From Vulcanimicrobiia bacterium (GTDB taxonomy: Bacteria; Eremiobacterota; Eremiobacteria; Baltobacterales; Baltobacteraceae): a stretch of 5,308 nt of DNA. Where the stretch lies: assembly GCA_024281135.1 (NCBI GenBank), contig JAMXLG010000013.1:1-5308 (forward strand), given 5' to 3'. Position numbers and translations under genes: made by a program. The notes under the pieces are model-generated. The model was not told where the DNA came from. It was given only the letters and a program-made list of their open reading frames with translations, and did no database searches. Of the stretch, positions 1 to 5,308 are shown piece by piece (positions within the stretch are counted from its first letter, which is position 1; every line of letters begins with the position of its first letter).

Positions 1-438
1 GATGCGTGGGACGAAGCGCGCCGTAAGGCCGGCGGCATCTTTATTGCCGCCATCGGCTTTCAGTTCATCGTGTGGGTTGCCGCATACGCTGGAAGCTTGA
101 TACCGGTGCCGTTTTTGCAGATCGCACTGCAGTTGATCGCATACTTCTTCTTGATTCTCACGATACCGGCAGCTTCGATCGGCGGTCTTCAAGGTGGCCT
201 TGCGCTTTCGGGATCGATTCGCGCCGTACGCGCGAACCCGGTGCCGTGCCTCGTTCTGGCGATCGTGTTTGTCGCGCTGTGGATCGGCGTGCCGTTGGCG
301 ATCGAAGTGTTCGTCGGAGCCCGTTTCGGATTTCTTGGATACGAACTCATGATGGCGATTGCCCGCGCCCTCGTGCTCGCGTACATGGCCTTCCCGTTCG
401 CGACCACGTACGACGAAATCGCGTTTAGGTTCTACTAG
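1..438 (+). CDS. Polytopic membrane protein, C-terminal part (5' end outside window)
   Basis: The frame is open from the first base to the TAG at 436-438, so this is the last 145 residues of a longer protein. The internal GTG at 70 is not needed as a start, because the frame continues upstream through DAWDEARRKAGG. Four hydrophobic segments are visible at about residues 12-34, 36-58, 81-105 and 115-134. Short charged or Gly-rich loops separate them (SGSIRAVRAN between the second and third). The last residues are polar, TTYDEIAFRFY. The DAWDEARRK stretch before the first visible helix and the repeated helix pairs recall membrane proteins such as the glycerophosphodiester phosphodiesterase membrane domain, but I cannot name the family. 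The gene converges on holB, and the two stop regions overlap by 14 bp (425-438). Location in the inner membrane is inferred from the helices. Confidence 0.8.
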   Translation, partial: DAWDEARRKAGGIFIAAIGFQFIVWVAAYAGSLIPVPFLQIALQLIAYFFLILTIPAASIGGLQGGLALSGSIRAVRANPVPCLVLAIVFVALWIGVPLAIEVFVGARFGFLGYELMMAIARALVLAYMAFPFATTYDEIAFRFY

Positions 439-1447
439 AAGCCTTTCCAGTCAACGCCATTCGAACGAGCTCACTCACCATGTTTGGGCTGACGTTCGTG
501 CGAGCGATGCGCTGCGCGTCGTCGATTTTTGCGAGCATCGCAATGGCTTCGGCAGGCTCCAGACGCGGTAACTTGTCGACTTCGCGTTCGTAGTCCACGG
601 CAACAAGGGGCGTTTTCCCTCCGGCAACGGAACGTGCCGTCCAATCGCGGACGAACGATTTGATGACTTCCAAACCCTCATCCAGCGTTTCGCGCGTGGC
701 CCACGTCTCTTCAGGCGTCGCGCCGCCGACCACCGAGAAGAACCACTCCGCGACTTGCGAGCGCAGCGATTCTTCATCATCGCCGAGTGCGGCGATCGCT
801 CGCGTAACGCTTCCCTGCCCGAGCGACGCTCCGAGCTGTGCATGCTCCTCGTCATAGTCCATCGCAAGCAAAATCTGACGCACTTGCGCCTGCGAGAGCG
901 ATGGAAAGCGAAGCTCGATCAAGCGCGAGCGAATCGTCGTAAGAAGGCGGCCGGGCGTCGATGTCGTCAAGAGCAGCACGACACCTCGAGGAGGTTCTTC
1001 AAAGAATTTCAGCAGTGCATTGGCAGCATGATGCGTGGCAAAATCGATGTCACCAAGCATTAGTACGCGCATTCCACCACTGTAAGACTGCATCGAGAGT
1101 TGACGGACTAAATCGCGCGCCGTCAATTCCTCGCTCTCGTAGAATCCCATCGCTGCGTCGCTGTCGCCGATCTTCAGCACACCGACATGTTCGAGAAAAT
1201 CCGGATGACGCGCGGCCTCGACGCTTGCGAACAAACGGCACGACGCGCACGTACCGTCATAACCCAGCACGTGCGTCTTCGGATATTCGCATAGCAGCGA
1301 TTGCGCAAGGCGCCGCGCAAACGTCTTTTTCCCCACACCTTGTGGTCCGGTAAAGAGATATGCATGCGCGATAGAATCGCGCGTGAGCTGCCCAAAGTAC
1401 GCTTTGGGGCCGTCGGCGCCAACGACGTCAAAACGGAGTTCGCTCAC
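425..1447 (-). CDS. holB: DNA polymerase III delta' subunit (clamp-loader ATPase-fold protein)
   Basis: A 340-residue protein, within the usual size range for delta'. It is the clamp-loader subunit that, with DnaX (tau/gamma) and delta, loads the beta clamp onto primed DNA. Visible features are HAYLFTGPQGVGKKTFA at residues 28-44, a P-loop in which the usual Ser/Thr after Lys40 is Lys41, as expected for a subunit that need not hydrolyse ATP. A zinc-module remnant follows (Cys53, Cys67, Cys70), then HPD at 81-83, the hallmark AANALLKFFEEPP, and TIRSRLIELRF, which matches the SRC region with Cys replaced by Leu but the Arg kept. The zinc site is unusual: the position expected to hold the second Cys is Asp64. 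Translation starts at a GTG (1445-1447) that overlaps the tmk stop as GTGA. No good Shine-Dalgarno precedes it, so it is probably translated by coupling to tmk. The tmk-holB order is common in bacteria, supporting the call. Confidence 0.95.
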   Translation of the reverse strand: MSELRFDVVGADGPKAYFGQLTRDSIAHAYLFTGPQGVGKKTFARRLAQSLLCEYPKTHVLGYDGTCASCRLFASVEAARHPDFLEHVGVLKIGDSDAAMGFYESEELTARDLVRQLSMQSYSGGMRVLMLGDIDFATHHAANALLKFFEEPPRGVVLLLTTSTPGRLLTTIRSRLIELRFPSLSQAQVRQILLAMDYDEEHAQLGASLGQGSVTRAIAALGDDEESLRSQVAEWFFSVVGGATPEETWATRETLDEGLEVIKSFVRDWTARSVAGGKTPLVAVDYEREVDKLPRLEPAEAIAMLAKIDDAQRIARTNVSPNMVSELVRMALTGKASSRT

Positions 1448-2052
1448 GATGCGTAGTTCAAAATCTCGTCGAGTGCTGCAGCAACCAACTCTTCAGGTGG
1501 ACGCGTCCCATCGAGCACGCGATAGCGCCCGCCATTGCGCGCAAGCGTGAGGAAACCGTCGCGCACGCGCACGTGGAATGCGTCATCCTCGGACTCCATG
1601 CGGTCGAGCCGTCCATGCCGCGCACGAACGCGCTCGCGCGAAATGGCAACGGGAATATCGAGAACGATCGTGAGATCCGGGGTCAAACCATCGGTGGCAA
1701 TGTTGCAAAGGTTGCGTAAAAGACCGAGGTCCACTCCGCGGCCGTACCCCTGATATGCGAGCGTCGAGTCGATAAAACGATCGCACAACACGGTCGCGCC
1801 TCGGGAGAGTGCCGGTGCGATCAGCTCCACGACGTGTTGCACCCGAGCGGCATTGATCAAAAACGCCTCGGTCAGCGCCGCCGGCTTGAGTTCCAGTTTG
1901 AGGAACGTCTCCCGCACCGCGTCGCCGACCGCGGTACCCCCAGGCTCCCGCGTAACGATGATTTCCCCGCCCCGGTCGCGTAATCGTTCCGACAGGCCGG
2001 CAAGCAGTGTACTCTTGCCGCAGCCTTCAATACCTTCGACGGTGATAAACAT
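1444..2052 (-). CDS. tmk: Thymidylate kinase (dTMP kinase)
   Basis: A 202-residue protein of normal Tmk length. It phosphorylates dTMP to dTDP with ATP in the cytoplasm, the step shared by de novo and salvage dTTP synthesis. Motifs in order are the P-loop GIEGCGKST (residues 7-15), TREPGG (34-39), CDRFIDS (90-96) with the dTMP-binding DR[FY] signature, YQGYGRG (100-106), and GLTPDLTIVLDI leading to the lid region RARHGRLDRME. The absence of Arg in the P-loop together with a basic lid is the bacterial E. coli-like (type II) arrangement. The ATG at 2050-2052 places the P-loop at the usual distance from the N-terminus, although no strong Shine-Dalgarno sequence precedes it. It is the first gene of a two-gene unit with holB (4-bp GTGA overlap) and diverges from the PilZ gene. 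Confidence 0.97.
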   Translation of the reverse strand: MFITVEGIEGCGKSTLLAGLSERLRDRGGEIIVTREPGGTAVGDAVRETFLKLELKPAALTEAFLINAARVQHVVELIAPALSRGATVLCDRFIDSTLAYQGYGRGVDLGLLRNLCNIATDGLTPDLTIVLDIPVAISRERVRARHGRLDRMESEDDAFHVRVRDGFLTLARNGGRYRVLDGTRPPEELVAAALDEILNYAS

Positions 2053-2084
2053 CGCCGTTCGAATGTTCGACGGAGCGGCTTTGC
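2053..2084. promoter_or_regulatory. 32-bp divergent spacer between tmk and the PilZ gene
   Basis: Only 32 bp separate the two start codons, too little for two ordinary non-overlapping promoters. At least one promoter must therefore lie inside the opposite gene. The spacer holds two direct copies of GTTCGA 8 bp apart (2057-2062 and 2065-2070) and the Shine-Dalgarno of the PilZ gene. I see no convincing -35/-10 pair on either strand. A weak TTGCCG at 2015-2020 with GATAAA at 2044-2049 has a 23-bp spacer and I do not call it a promoter. Confidence 0.35.
2072..2075 (+). promoter_or_regulatory. Ribosome binding site of the PilZ gene
   Basis: GGAG sits 9 nt upstream of the ATG at 2085. It supports that start over the out-of-frame ATG at 2063 and the internal in-frame ATG at 2103. 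Confidence 0.6.
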
Positions 2085-2774
2085 ATGTCTTTCACCGGCT
2101 CGATGTTCGGGGACATCATTGAATGGTTCTTGGGTCGCGCGGGCGATCGTAGACAGTACAAGCGCCGGGCGGGCGCATTCCACGTTTGGTATCAGCCGAA
2201 TCCCAACGACGCCAGCCAACTCAAACAAGGCGTGGGACTCGAAGTCTCTTCCAACGGCCTGATGTTCATCATGCAGGGTCCGATCGGCTCGCAAGAATTC
2301 AACTTGGTCGTTCGGCTGGGCGAAACGAACATTCCGTTGCGCATCCGTCAAATACGCAGCGACCAAATTCAGCATCAAGGAAAAACGTGGAACCGCTACA
2401 TGGGCGAATTCCAAGGTGTCGCAGCGGATCATTGGGATGCAATCGTCCGTTACGTCAACGACGAACCCGAAGTCGATCGCCGCAAGATGCAAAATCAAGA
2501 AGTCAGCGATAAGACTGACGACGCGTACCGTCTCCTTCCAATGGCGCTCCAAAAGAAGATCATGGATCTTCTCGTCTCGCAAGGAAAGCTCGAAGCGCCC
2601 AAAGACGGTCAGACGCCCTTGCTCAAACTCTTCTACGGCGGACTCGTAAAGCGTCCCGGACAAAAACCCGCACATCGTTTCAACGTGCACAGCCGCATCA
2701 AAAAGGGCGACGAGATGATGGCGTACGACACACGCTTTCTCGTTAGCGAAGACGGGCAGGTTACAGTCCTTTAG
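2085..2774 (+). CDS. PilZ-domain protein with an extra C-terminal domain of unknown function
   Basis: A 229-residue soluble protein. Residues about 20-125 read as a PilZ domain, the small beta-barrel that binds cyclic di-GMP. The N-terminal arginine motif RQYKR (R23-x3-R27, in a run of basic residues) is followed by the second motif as EVSSNG (E53, S55, G58), matching [D/N]xSxxG with Glu in place of Asp/Asn, and then by beta-rich sequence ending in MGEF near residue 108. Whether c-di-GMP binding survives the D/N-to-E change is open. The C-terminal half (about 143-229) has a predicted helical start (LLPMALQKKIMDLLVSQGK) and then a basic segment; I recognise no family. There is no signal peptide or membrane segment. 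The start is supported by GGAG at 2072. Its stop overlaps the stop of the convergent HD gene by 4 bp. A role in c-di-GMP signalling (motility, pili, surface life) is inference from the family. Confidence 0.8.
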   Translation: MSFTGSMFGDIIEWFLGRAGDRRQYKRRAGAFHVWYQPNPNDASQLKQGVGLEVSSNGLMFIMQGPIGSQEFNLVVRLGETNIPLRIRQIRSDQIQHQGKTWNRYMGEFQGVAADHWDAIVRYVNDEPEVDRRKMQNQEVSDKTDDAYRLLPMALQKKIMDLLVSQGKLEAPKDGQTPLLKLFYGGLVKRPGQKPAHRFNVHSRIKKGDEMMAYDTRFLVSEDGQVTVL

Positions 2775-3436
2775 GGCAGCTTCCCATCGAACGTTTCGCG
2801 CTGCCAGGCGTCGAGGAACGACTGCAGTTCCGCGACGCGTTCCGCGCCCATTTTTTGCGCTGTTTTCGTAATCAGCTTCGGCGGGATGTCCTTTATGAAC
2901 GTTCGCAGCGTTGCGATCGCTTTCGCGGCGCTTTCCGCATTTGAACCGGTGAGCGAGATCATGCGTGTTGCACCGATTGCACCGAGAAAATCGAGCGAAT
3001 CGGCATCGTGTAGGACGATTGCTTCCGGAACGGTCCCCGGATTCGAATAGTACATGTGACCGCGCATCGCTGCAGCGACGTGCGGGAACTTTTCCATAGG
3101 GAATCCCGCCGCGCGCAGAATTGATTCACTCTTTTGCGCAGCGACGTCGCCGTGTTCACCTTTTCCTTGATACGGCGGAAACGCAGCCATATCGTGAAGC
3201 ATGCACGCGGCAAAGAGGACGTCAGTGTCGATCGTCAACCCATCGCCCTTCGCGAGTTCCATCGCGAGATCGTAGTTGCGCTCGGCGTGCTGCCATCCCC
3301 ATGCGGGATGTTTGAATCCGGGGTGAACGAGATTGTACACCGTCACTTTCCACGGCGCGTCCAGCGGAATGCCGGTAACAGTCGTCGCAGGCGCCGGCGA
3401 TGCGATCGCAAGCAACAGCGCAAGCAGCGCGATCAT
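2771..3436 (-). CDS. Exported HD-domain phosphohydrolase (YedJ-like)
   Basis: I start this gene at the ATG 3434-3436. That gives 221 residues beginning with a hydrophobic signal-like segment, MIALLALLLAIASPAPA, with an AxA-type cleavage site (APA, then TT) near residue 17. The frame is open further up to 3556, but that part runs through the lactamase gene and looks non-native (Cys/Arg/Ser rich). The segment lacks the usual positive charge after Met, so export is likely but not certain. HD metal ligands are present: GWQH (H50), LHD (H81, D82) and HDADSLD (D144/D146). There are further His at GEH (H95) and RGH (H127). The stretch DADSLDFLGAIGATR closely matches the signature of YedJ-like predicted metal-dependent phosphohydrolases, which are usually cytoplasmic. 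The substrate is unknown. The gene overlaps the lactamase stop as ATGA and has GAAGG 7 nt before its start, so the two are probably co-translated. Confidence 0.85.
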   Translation of the reverse strand: MIALLALLLAIASPAPATTVTGIPLDAPWKVTVYNLVHPGFKHPAWGWQHAERNYDLAMELAKGDGLTIDTDVLFAACMLHDMAAFPPYQGKGEHGDVAAQKSESILRAAGFPMEKFPHVAAAMRGHMYYSNPGTVPEAIVLHDADSLDFLGAIGATRMISLTGSNAESAAKAIATLRTFIKDIPPKLITKTAQKMGAERVAELQSFLDAWQRETFDGKLP

Positions 3437-4206
3437 TTTCCGACCTTCGCCAGCGATAGCGTATGACTGAGAGAATCGCCACCGATCGTTCCGTGACCGG
3501 GGATCACATGGCGAGCATGATAGCGATCCATCACGCGTCCGACACTCGCAGGCCACGCCGGCACGTCGGCGTCCCCGAGATTGCCGAGATCGTTCGCCGT
3601 TACCGACTTAATGAAGCAACCGCCGAAAAGCACGTCATCGCCGGGTACGTACGCAACGATATTGTCGACCGTGTGCCCGGCGCCGGGATAGAACACCTCG
3701 ATCGGACCGAAACGTTGTGGCGCCTTCTCCGCGTTGTGCAACGGCTTAGGAGGTGCGTGGCCGCTGTCGATCGCAAGCCCGATAGTAAGTGGGTTTCCAA
3801 ACGACGGAACGCCGTGCCTCGTGAGTTCCGGTATACCGCCGAGGCGATCGTCATGAAAATGCGTAACGAGCGCCTTCGTAATTTTTGGGCGACCGGCCGC
3901 GTGCCAAGCGCGAAGGATCGTTTGCGTTTGCTCGTTCGTCCATCCGGTATCAACGAGAGTCGCCTCGCCGCCGTCGACGACAATCATGCCATTTGCCGGG
4001 TAGTAGATTTTGCCGGCGAGTAGGTAGGTCGTCGTGTGAATCCATACGCGCGGCGTCAGCCTCGCAAACCAGACGGTATCGCTAACACGCTCCATGTTAG
4101 GGACAGCCAATTCAAGTTCTTGAGGATCGCCGGTTCGCGCGGAAGCAATGGCCGGCGTCAGCGCAAATGCGGCGAGACCGCCGAGAAACGAGCATCGCGT
4201 ACACAT
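3433..4206 (-). CDS. Subclass B1 metallo-beta-lactamase, exported
   Basis: A 257-residue protein from the ATG at 4206. All B1 zinc ligands are present: HFHDD gives H116, H118 and D120, GAGHTVDN gives H178 (standard BBL H196), GGCFIKS gives C197 (BBL C221), and IPGHG gives H238 (BBL H263). The B1 Lys224 and Asn233 equivalents are K200 in GGCFIK and N209 in DLGN. The segments HDDRLGGI, FYPGAGHTVDN and GGCFIKSVTANDLGN closely resemble Bacillus BcII, so this reads as a true penem/carbapenem hydrolase rather than a generic MBL-fold protein; activity is inferred. The N-terminus has a signal peptide (SFLGGLAAFALTPAIASA). It is preceded by TRCSFL, a Tat-like motif with the second Arg changed to Cys. 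An in-frame GTG at 4264-4266, overlapping the ATPase stop as GTGA, would add 20 residues encoded by a repeat and a terminator hairpin, so I prefer 4206. No Shine-Dalgarno is visible at either start. The next gene, an HD protein, is coupled by ATGA. Confidence 0.93.
   Translation of the reverse strand: MCTRCSFLGGLAAFALTPAIASARTGDPQELELAVPNMERVSDTVWFARLTPRVWIHTTTYLLAGKIYYPANGMIVVDGGEATLVDTGWTNEQTQTILRAWHAAGRPKITKALVTHFHDDRLGGIPELTRHGVPSFGNPLTIGLAIDSGHAPPKPLHNAEKAPQRFGPIEVFYPGAGHTVDNIVAYVPGDDVLFGGCFIKSVTANDLGNLGDADVPAWPASVGRVMDRYHARHVIPGHGTIGGDSLSHTLSLAKVGK
3444..3448 (-). promoter_or_regulatory. Ribosome binding site of the HD-domain gene
   Basis: On the minus strand GAAGG lies 7 nt before the ATG at 3434-3436, inside the end of the lactamase gene. 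With the ATGA stop/start overlap, it fixes the start at 3436 instead of the upstream in-frame ATG at 3556. Confidence 0.6.
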
Positions 4207-4238
4207 AAAAACGGGGTTCGCAGCAACTGCGAACCCCG
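4207..4238 (-). terminator. Rho-independent terminator after the R3H ATPase gene
   Basis: On the minus strand a perfect 12-bp, GC-rich stem (arms 4212-4223 and 4227-4238, loop 4224-4226) is followed directly by TTTTT (4211-4207). It starts 24 bp after the ATPase stop codon. The T-run continues without a gap into the ATG of the lactamase gene at 4206. On the plus strand no T-run follows the stem, so the signal is one-directional. Confidence 0.85.
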
Positions 4239-4242
4239 CCTT

Positions 4243-4265
4243 TGACCCTTCGACAAGCTCAGTCA
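4243..4265. repeat. Short palindromic dispersed-type motif (CTTCGACAAGCTCAG family)
   Basis: The core CCCTTCGACAAGCTCAG (4246-4262) is flanked by TGAC (4243-4246) and GTCA (4262-4265), forming an imperfect palindrome. Cores of this kind, often written CTGAGCTTGTCGAAGGG, are recalled as frequent intergenic repeats in several bacterial genomes. Only one copy is in this window, so its repeated nature cannot be shown here. The right edge includes the TGA stop of the ATPase gene (4263-4265). Confidence 0.5.
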
Positions 4266-5308
4266 CTCAGGAACTTTGAATATCCGCACTCGCCTGTTCG
4301 GTTCGAGACCCGTGCTGCGTGATTGCAGACGGTACTTCTCGGCAAGCTGATGCTGCATGCGCCGGACGTACGAGGTCTGCGGTGAGAGCTCGATGCCCTG
4401 GTTCGTGAGCAGCACCTGGTACACGGCTTCTTCCGCTTCCCGAAGTGCGATTTCTTCATTATCGATCGAGCCCAAGTTGAACACATCGCGCAGGGCTGTT
4501 TGAATCTGCGTGGTCGTGTTCGTTTTGATCGCATAGATCGGCACATTGTCCGACGCGATCTGCTTGAGTTTCGGCTGGCCCTTGCGTTCGAGGGTCTTGA
4601 GCGTCAGCACGACATCAGCGTCGTCCCAGTTCCGCGCGATTGTCGCGTTGACGCGCAGGTTGTGCACGGCTCGCTCGATCTTGTTGCGCGAAACGCCGTA
4701 CGGGAAGATCATCAGCGGCTTCTCGTGGGCTTCGTCATGCTGATCGTGATGATCGTACGCTTCCGCCAGCTGCGGCATGGATTCGGTATCCGCTTCTTGC
4801 ACGATTGCAACGTCGCCGCTGGCCGTGCGCTGCCGAATCTCCGGTTGCGGTTGGTATCCGCGCAAGAGCGCGTCGACTACTTCCGCAACGTTCTTGTGAA
4901 TCGCGAGCCGGTCGCGATCTTGAATCTCGACTAAAAGGTCGAATGTCGGCGGAGCTTTGCGTTCGAGCACCGTCTTGCGCGTACCGCGACGGCGCGCTTC
5001 CTCGTCGGAAAGCGTCACCGCGCTGATGCCGCCCACGAGATCCGAGAGCGTCGGATTCATCAAAAGGTTCTCGAGTGTTTGGCCGTGCGCCGTGCCGATC
5101 AGAGCAACACCACGTTCCGCAATCGTGCGCGCCGCCGACGCTTCGGCTTCAGTGCCGATTTCGTCGATGACGATCACTTCGGGCATGTGGTTCTCGACCG
5201 CTTCGATCATCACGCCGTGTTGCATGGCCGGATCGGGAACCTGCATACGTCGCGCAAGTCCGATGCCGGGATGCGGAATATCGCTGTCGCCCGCGATTTC
5301 GTTCGAAG
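4263..5308 (-). CDS. SpoIIIAA/Ycf45-like AAA ATPase with C-terminal R3H domain (N-terminus outside window)
   Basis: The frame runs from the TGA at 4263-4265 to the window edge with no stop. The Met at 5246 is internal, because the upstream codons read NEIAGDSDIPHPGIGLARRM, the conserved block of this family. About 347 residues are visible; the Walker A motif lies outside. Visible features are Walker B VIVIDEIG (Asp-Glu codons 5160-5165), LIGTAHGQTLENLL, the conserved NPTLSDLVGGI and EEARRRGTRKTVLERKAPPTFD, then a variable linker rich in His and Asp (4719-4756). Next comes a second conserved domain, MIFPYGVSRNKIERAV to NTTTQIQTALRDVF, and a terminal R3H domain with RRMQH (RxxxH, 4350-4364) ending EPNRRVRIFKV. 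R3H domains bind single-stranded nucleic acid; the ATPase is related to type II/IV secretion-like and SpoIIIAA proteins. Its cellular role is not established. Relatives occur in cyanobacteria, plastids and Deinococcus. It is followed by a strong terminator. Confidence 0.92.
   Translation of the reverse strand, partial: SNEIAGDSDIPHPGIGLARRMQVPDPAMQHGVMIEAVENHMPEVIVIDEIGTEAEASAARTIAERGVALIGTAHGQTLENLLMNPTLSDLVGGISAVTLSDEEARRRGTRKTVLERKAPPTFDLLVEIQDRDRLAIHKNVAEVVDALLRGYQPQPEIRQRTASGDVAIVQEADTESMPQLAEAYDHHDQHDEAHEKPLMIFPYGVSRNKIERAVHNLRVNATIARNWDDADVVLTLKTLERKGQPKLKQIASDNVPIYAIKTNTTTQIQTALRDVFNLGSIDNEEIALREAEEAVYQVLLTNQGIELSPQTSYVRRMQHQLAEKYRLQSRSTGLEPNRRVRIFKVPE

Noticed and set aside
70..438. 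Internal GTG as the start of the membrane protein
   Set aside because: The frame stays open to base 1 with continuous hydrophobic-helix sequence and there is no Shine-Dalgarno, so the gene is cut by the window edge.
1872..2690. 272-codon minus-strand reading frame opposite the PilZ gene and overlapping the start of tmk
   Set aside because: It covers the tmk P-loop region in another frame, has no recognisable domain, and the opposite strand encodes a clear PilZ motif pair with a good ribosome binding site. It is a shadow frame.
2775..2805. Inverted repeat GGCAGC/GCTGCC with a 19-nt loop at the HD/PilZ convergence
   Set aside because: The stem is short, the loop long, there is no T-run, and it lies in HD coding sequence. 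It is not supported as a terminator.
3437..3556. 40-residue N-terminal extension of the HD protein
   Set aside because: It lies inside the lactamase C-terminus, is Cys/Arg/Ser rich, and would bury the signal peptide. The ATGA overlap and GAAGG support 3436.
3463..4023. 186-codon plus-strand frame opposite the lactamase
   Set aside because: It is antisense to a gene with a full set of catalytic residues, and its own translation has no recognisable motif.
4207..4266. GTG start giving a 277-residue lactamase
   Set aside because: The added 20 residues are encoded by the palindromic motif and the terminator stem, and no Shine-Dalgarno precedes it. It is kept as an alternative because of the GTGA overlap.

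Overview
The window is compact bacterial chromosome at roughly 57% G+C, with seven protein genes and almost no free intergenic DNA. Codon use and base composition look even throughout. There is no phage, transposon, CRISPR, tRNA or rRNA signal. The gene families and the high CGATCG content fit an uncultivated environmental lineage. Eremiobacterota (WPS-2) or a neighbouring phylum is my guess, at low confidence, and nothing here proves it.

Layout from left to right. (1) At 1-438 (+) is the C-terminal part of a polytopic membrane protein. (2) At 425-2052 (-) is a replication operon, tmk then holB (dTMP kinase and the DNA polymerase III clamp-loader delta' subunit), joined by a GTGA overlap. (3) At 2085-2774 (+) is a PilZ-type (c-di-GMP-binding) protein with an extra uncharacterised C-terminal domain, divergent from tmk across only 32 bp. 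(4) At 2771-4206 (-) is a pair of apparently exported hydrolases joined by an ATGA overlap: an intact subclass B1 metallo-beta-lactamase followed by a signal-peptide-bearing HD-domain protein. (5) At 4263-5308 (-) is the C-terminal part of a SpoIIIAA/Ycf45-like AAA ATPase with a C-terminal R3H nucleic-acid-binding domain, cut by the window edge.

The only substantial non-coding DNA, 4207-4262, is dense. It holds a copy of a CCCTTCGACAAGCTCAG-type short palindromic motif that reaches into the ATPase stop codon. Next to it is a perfect 12-bp hairpin with a T-run on the minus strand, a textbook intrinsic terminator whose T-run ends exactly at the likely ATG of the beta-lactamase gene.

The replication genes and the ATPase are housekeeping. 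The more interesting part is the beta-lactamase/HD pair. The lactamase keeps all six zinc ligands and the Lys and Asn equivalents of the B1 active site, so it looks like a genuine B1 enzyme rather than a generic MBL-fold hydrolase. It also has an odd regulatory start. I found no clear multi-gene novel system; the strongest candidate is this exported two-hydrolase unit.
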